The notes beneath the pieces are model-generated. The model ran no database searches. It had not been told where the DNA came from and saw only the letters and a list, made by a program, of their open reading frames with translations. A program made the position numbers and the translations under genes. From positions 1 through 8,167 of the forward strand of contig JAJYLM010000090.1 of NCBI GenBank assembly GCA_021787655.1: a DNA stretch of 8,167 bases, written 5' to 3'. Source of the stretch: a bacterium. Its GTDB lineage: Bacteria; JAMCPX01. Shown piece after piece: positions 5,568 to 8,167 of the stretch (position 1 is its first letter; every line of letters starts with the position of its first letter).

Positions 5568-6089
5568 TTGGCAGATTCAATCGACAATGTCGAATTTAAA
5601 GAGAACATAATCAAGATCAACAGAGTCGCAAAAGTTGTAAAAGGCGGCAAGCGGTTCAGTTTCAGCACCCTTGTCGTGGTCGGTAATCACCGGGGACTGG
5701 TTGGTTATGGTCTTGGGAAGGCGAACGAAGTTCCTGATTCCATCAGAAAAGGGATAGAAAAAGCGAAGAAGAACTTGATCACCGTACCGATAAAGGAAGG
5801 AACTCTGCCGTATCACGTGACCGGCAAATTTGGCGCTGGTATGGTTTACCTGAAGCCTGCTCCGACCGGAGCCGGAATCATCGCCGGCGGTGCAGTGCGG
5901 GCGGTCCTTGAACTTGCGGGGTACAAGGATGTTGTTGCAAAGATCTTCGGCTCGCATAATCCGCACAACGTTTTAAAGGCCACGATGGACGCCCTCGTCA
6001 ACCTGCCTGAATTGAACGCCGCAGTGCTGGCAGACGGGGCTGGAGCTGCATCCGAGAACGGCCCGGAAATCAAAAAAGAGGGACGGTAA
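5568..6089 (+). CDS. rpsE: 30S ribosomal protein S5 (uS5)
   Basis: S5 sits at the mRNA entry site, affects decoding accuracy and, with S3 and S4, helps unwind mRNA. From TTG at 5568 the product is 173 residues (MADSIDNVEFKENIIKINR). It contains the double-stranded-RNA-binding-like N-terminal domain, with RVAKVVKGGKRFSFSTLVVV followed by VGYGLGKANEVP, and a C-terminal domain with PAPTGAGIIAGGAVRAVLE and GSHNPHNVLKA. The final stretch, after LVNLPELNAAV, is Ala-rich then charged, about as long as in other S5 proteins. TTG is preferred over the in-frame GTG at 5562 because of the SD spacing. The gene ends 9 bases before rplO, where many bacteria have rpmD. Confidence 0.97.
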   Translation: MADSIDNVEFKENIIKINRVAKVVKGGKRFSFSTLVVVGNHRGLVGYGLGKANEVPDSIRKGIEKAKKNLITVPIKEGTLPYHVTGKFGAGMVYLKPAPTGAGIIAGGAVRAVLELAGYKDVVAKIFGSHNPHNVLKATMDALVNLPELNAAVLADGAGAASENGPEIKKEGR

Positions 6090-6098
6090 GAGGACATT

Positions 6099-6548
6099 AT
6101 GGATCTATCGACATTAAAAAAACCAGAAGGAATGACGACAAAGCGGAAGCGGATTGGAAGAGGAACCGGCTCCGGATTCGGCAAAACAGCAGGCAAGGGA
6201 CACAAGGGACACAATGCCCGTTCCGGCGGCGGTGTAAAGCCTGATTTCGAAGGCGGACAGATGCCGTTGAAGCGACGCATGCCGAAGTTCGGATTCGTCA
6301 ACACGAACCGTATCAGCTACCAGGTCGTCAATATAAAAGCATTCAGCATATTTGCGGACAATGAGGAGGTATCTCCTGAGAAGATGGTTGAAATCGGTAT
6401 CATCAAGGGGAACAGGCCTGTCGTCGTTCTCGGCAACGGTGAACTGACGAAGAAACTCATCGTACGCGCGCACCGTTTTTCCGAGGCTGCACGCAAAAAG
6501 ATCGAATCCGCAGGCGGAAAGACGGAGGTAGTTTCTCTTGTTGGATAA
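6099..6548 (+). CDS. rplO: 50S ribosomal protein L15 (uL15)
   Basis: L15 is a 50S assembly protein with a long extended basic N-terminal arm reaching into 23S rRNA. The 149-residue product shows the glycine- and lysine-rich arm KRIGRGTGSGFGKTAGKGHK and SGGGVKPDFEGGQMPLKRRMPKFGF (residues about 17-66), then a globular C-terminal domain with VVVLGNGELTKKLIVRAHRFSEAA. Length is normal. The ATG at 6099 follows AGAGGA (6089-6094). Its last 11 bases overlap secY, and the secY SD lies within its coding sequence, so translation of SecY is probably coupled to L15. It directly follows rpsE with no rpmD between. Confidence 0.98.
   Translation: MDLSTLKKPEGMTTKRKRIGRGTGSGFGKTAGKGHKGHNARSGGGVKPDFEGGQMPLKRRMPKFGFVNTNRISYQVVNIKAFSIFADNEEVSPEKMVEIGIIKGNRPVVVLGNGELTKKLIVRAHRFSEAARKKIESAGGKTEVVSLVG
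6524..6529 (+). promoter_or_regulatory. Ribosome binding site of secY, inside rplO
   Basis: GGAGGT lies 8 bases before the TTG at 6538 and 11 bases before a second, adjacent in-frame TTG at 6541. The better spacing favours 6538. The site is within the last codons of rplO, consistent with translational coupling. Confidence 0.7.
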
Positions 6549-7848
6549 CGTCGTCAATATTCCGAAGATACCGGAACTCCGTAAGCGGCTCCTGATAACC
6601 CTGCTGATTCTCACCATTTATCGTCTTGGTGTGGCAATACCGACCCCGGGCGTCAATGCGCATGCGCTCGCAGCGTTCTTCAGTCAGAACACGGGAACAC
6701 TGTTCGGGTTGTTCAACCTGTTTACAGGCGGGGCATTCGAGCACTTCTCCATCGTGACATTGGGTATCATGCCGTATATTTCTGCAGCAATTATCATCGA
6801 TCTTCTCACCGCGGTTTTCCCGTACCTCGAAAAGCTCAAGAAGGAAGGGGAACTCGGCAGGAAGAAGATCGTCCAGTATACCCGGTATGGTACGGTCCTG
6901 ATCAGTCTCGTGCAGGGGTTTGTCATCAGCTATGGTCTCGAGAGTATGCACGCTCCGGGCGGCATGTCCATCGTCATCAATCCTGGATTTTCCTTCCGGC
7001 TGCTGAGTGCGGTTACCCTGACGACGGGCACCATCCTGCTCATGTGGCTGGGCGAGGAGATCACGGAACGGGGCATCGGCAACGGTATATCGCTGATCAT
7101 CTACGCAGGTATCGTTGCGAGGATGCCGTCGGCCATATTCAACACCTTCAGGCTGGTGCGAAGCGGCGAAATGAATGTCATCGTGCTGCTGTTTATCATC
7201 GCCCTGATGGTTGCCGTCGTGGCGTTCATCATCTTTGTTGAACTCGGACAGAGAAAAATACCGGTTCAATATGCACAGCGCGTGGTCGGCAGGAGGATGT
7301 ACGGTGGACAGGAGACGTTTCTCCCGTTGAAGGTCAATACGTCCGGCGTCATTCCCCCTATATTTGCATCATCGCTGTTGATGGTCCCGGCGACGATCAC
7401 GAGCATGGCACGGGTATCGTGGCTTTCGTATCTGCGGACCTACTTGACACCCGGCAATTATATGTATGATATTTTTTACGCCGTTCTGATAATCTTCTTT
7501 ACCTTTTTCTACACAGCGGTCACCTTCAATCCCGTTGATGTCGCCGACAATCTGAAAAAATACGGCGGTTATGTGCCCGGCATTCGGCCCGGAAAAAGCA
7601 CAGCCGACTACGTGGACAAGATTTTGACGAGAATTACCGTGGGGGGTGCTTTGTACCTTGCGGCCGTCTGTGTTCTGCCGACCATACTTATCAGCAGATT
7701 CAATGTGCCGTTTTATTTCGGCGGCACGTCGCTCCTTATTGTTATCGGTGTGGCGCTGGATACTATCTCGCAGATAGAGTCCCAGCTTATCATGAGGAAC
7801 TATGAAGGCCTCATGAAAAATGTGAAGATGAAAGGAAGAAGGTGGTAA
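6538..7848 (+). CDS. secY: Preprotein translocase subunit SecY
   Basis: SecY is the channel subunit of the SecYEG translocon in the inner membrane, passing unfolded proteins driven by SecA or by the docked ribosome. The 436-residue product matches the usual length. Ten membrane segments can be placed at about 17-36, 70-92, 116-134, 155-172, 183-197, 214-235, 268-288, 310-330, 368-387 and 393-410. Family motifs include TLGIMPYISAAIIIDLL (plug region and TM2), ERGIGNGISLIIYAGIVA and FGGTSLLIVIGVALDT. The cytoplasmic loop GIRPGKSTADYVD holds Arg350, which aligns with the functionally critical E. coli Arg357. The C-terminus is the basic tail MKGRRW. The start is TTG at 6538; TTG at 6541 is the alternative. 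It lies between rplO and adk, as in many bacteria. Confidence 0.98.
   Translation: MLDNVVNIPKIPELRKRLLITLLILTIYRLGVAIPTPGVNAHALAAFFSQNTGTLFGLFNLFTGGAFEHFSIVTLGIMPYISAAIIIDLLTAVFPYLEKLKKEGELGRKKIVQYTRYGTVLISLVQGFVISYGLESMHAPGGMSIVINPGFSFRLLSAVTLTTGTILLMWLGEEITERGIGNGISLIIYAGIVARMPSAIFNTFRLVRSGEMNVIVLLFIIALMVAVVAFIIFVELGQRKIPVQYAQRVVGRRMYGGQETFLPLKVNTSGVIPPIFASSLLMVPATITSMARVSWLSYLRTYLTPGNYMYDIFYAVLIIFFTFFYTAVTFNPVDVADNLKKYGGYVPGIRPGKSTADYVDKILTRITVGGALYLAAVCVLPTILISRFNVPFYFGGTSLLIVIGVALDTISQIESQLIMRNYEGLMKNVKMKGRRW
7444..7470 (+). promoter_or_regulatory. Possible internal sigma70-type promoter within secY
   Basis: A perfect -35 hexamer TTGACA (7444-7449) is followed after 15 bases by TATGAT (7465-7470), five of six bases matching the -10 consensus, with AT-rich sequence just downstream. 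The spacer is two bases shorter than ideal. It lies about 380 bases before adk and could give extra transcription of adk and genes beyond. The bases also encode ordinary SecY residues (YLTPGNYMYD), so coincidence is quite possible. Confidence 0.25.
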
Positions 7849-7852
7849 GGTT

Positions 7853-8167
7853 ATGATTCGGTTATTGTTAATCGGTCCCCCGGGCGCTGGCAAAGGAACA
7901 CAGGCTACGATCATCAGTAAAAAGTACGGCATACCGCAGATTGCTACCGGAGATATGCTGCGTCAGGAAGTCAAAAACGCAACGGATCTCGGTACCAAGG
8001 CCAAGGCATTTATGGACAAGGGTGAATTGGTTCCCGATTCGCTGGTTATCAGCATGCTGGAAAAAAGGCTCAAGGAGAAAGACGCAAGCAAAGGATTTAT
8101 ACTCGATGGTTTTCCAAGAACCGTTGCACAGGCCGATGCCCTCGATGTCAAGTTCAAGGAACTCAAT
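7853..8167 (+). CDS. adk: Adenylate kinase, 5' part
   Basis: Adenylate kinase interconverts ATP + AMP and 2 ADP in the cytoplasm, keeping adenine nucleotide pools balanced. The first 105 residues are present and the gene continues past the right edge; a complete protein would be about 210-220 residues. The fragment shows the P-loop GPPGAGKGT at residues 8-16, the AMP-binding stretch ATGDMLR (residues 31-37), GELVPDSLV (57-65) and GFILDGFPRT (81-90). The ATG at 7853 is 4 bases after the secY stop, with AGGTGG at 7840-7845 as likely SD. Adjacency to secY is common outside the gamma-proteobacteria. The region holding the LID domain, where some lineages carry a zinc site, is not in the window. 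Confidence 0.97.
   Translation, partial: MIRLLLIGPPGAGKGTQATIISKKYGIPQIATGDMLRQEVKNATDLGTKAKAFMDKGELVPDSLVISMLEKRLKEKDASKGFILDGFPRTVAQADALDVKFKELN

Noticed and set aside
6089..6099. A hidden or very short rpmD between rpsE and rplO
   Set aside because: Only nine bases are available and no L30-like residues appear in the overlapping frames.
6457..7269. Antisense open frame of 270 codons opposite secY
   Set aside because: It is highly charged and His/Asp/Gln-rich, as expected from reading membrane-protein codons in reverse; no family recognised.

Overview
The window is a gapless, single-strand block of the bacterial S10-spc ribosomal protein cluster. In order it holds rplB (3' part), rpsS, rplV, rpsC, rplP, rpmC, rpsQ, rplN, rplX, rplE, rpsN, rpsH, rplF, rplR, rpsE, rplO, secY and the 5' part of adk. 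All eighteen genes are on the + strand. The largest intergenic gap is 23 bases and six junctions overlap. There is no RNA gene, mobile element, CRISPR array or gene-free stretch of note, and I found no sign of a previously undescribed system. What interest there is lies in how this conserved operon is arranged in detail.

Region by region: bases 1-2747 are the distal part of the S10 operon (L2, S19, L22, S3, L16, L29, S17). Bases 2744-6548 are the spc operon (L14, L24, L5, S14, S8, L6, L18, S5, L15). It is joined to S10 by a 4-base ATGA overlap, with no room for the separate spc promoter known in E. coli. rpmD (L30), normally between rpsE and rplO, is missing; only 9 bases separate those genes. 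Bases 6538-7848 encode SecY, the Sec translocon channel, overlapping rplO by 11 bases. adk (adenylate kinase) starts 4 bases after secY and runs off the right edge.

The gene products work together. Sixteen are 30S or 50S ribosomal proteins made in concert, SecY is the membrane channel on which ribosomes dock to export proteins, and Adk balances adenine nucleotides. Short gaps, overlaps and Shine-Dalgarno (SD) sequences inside upstream genes point to one long polycistronic mRNA with translational coupling.

The organism is a bacterium of roughly balanced GC content. S14 is the short zinc-binding form and L24 carries a C-terminal four-cysteine zinc ribbon. Start codons TTG (rpsC, rpsE, secY) and GTG (rpsN) are used freely, and arginine is often AGA/AGG even in these highly expressed genes (all seven Arg codons of rpsN). 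This excludes a gamma-proteobacterium of the E. coli type and fits a deeper lineage such as Nitrospirota, Desulfobacterota or Spirochaetota. I cannot decide the phylum from the sequence alone.
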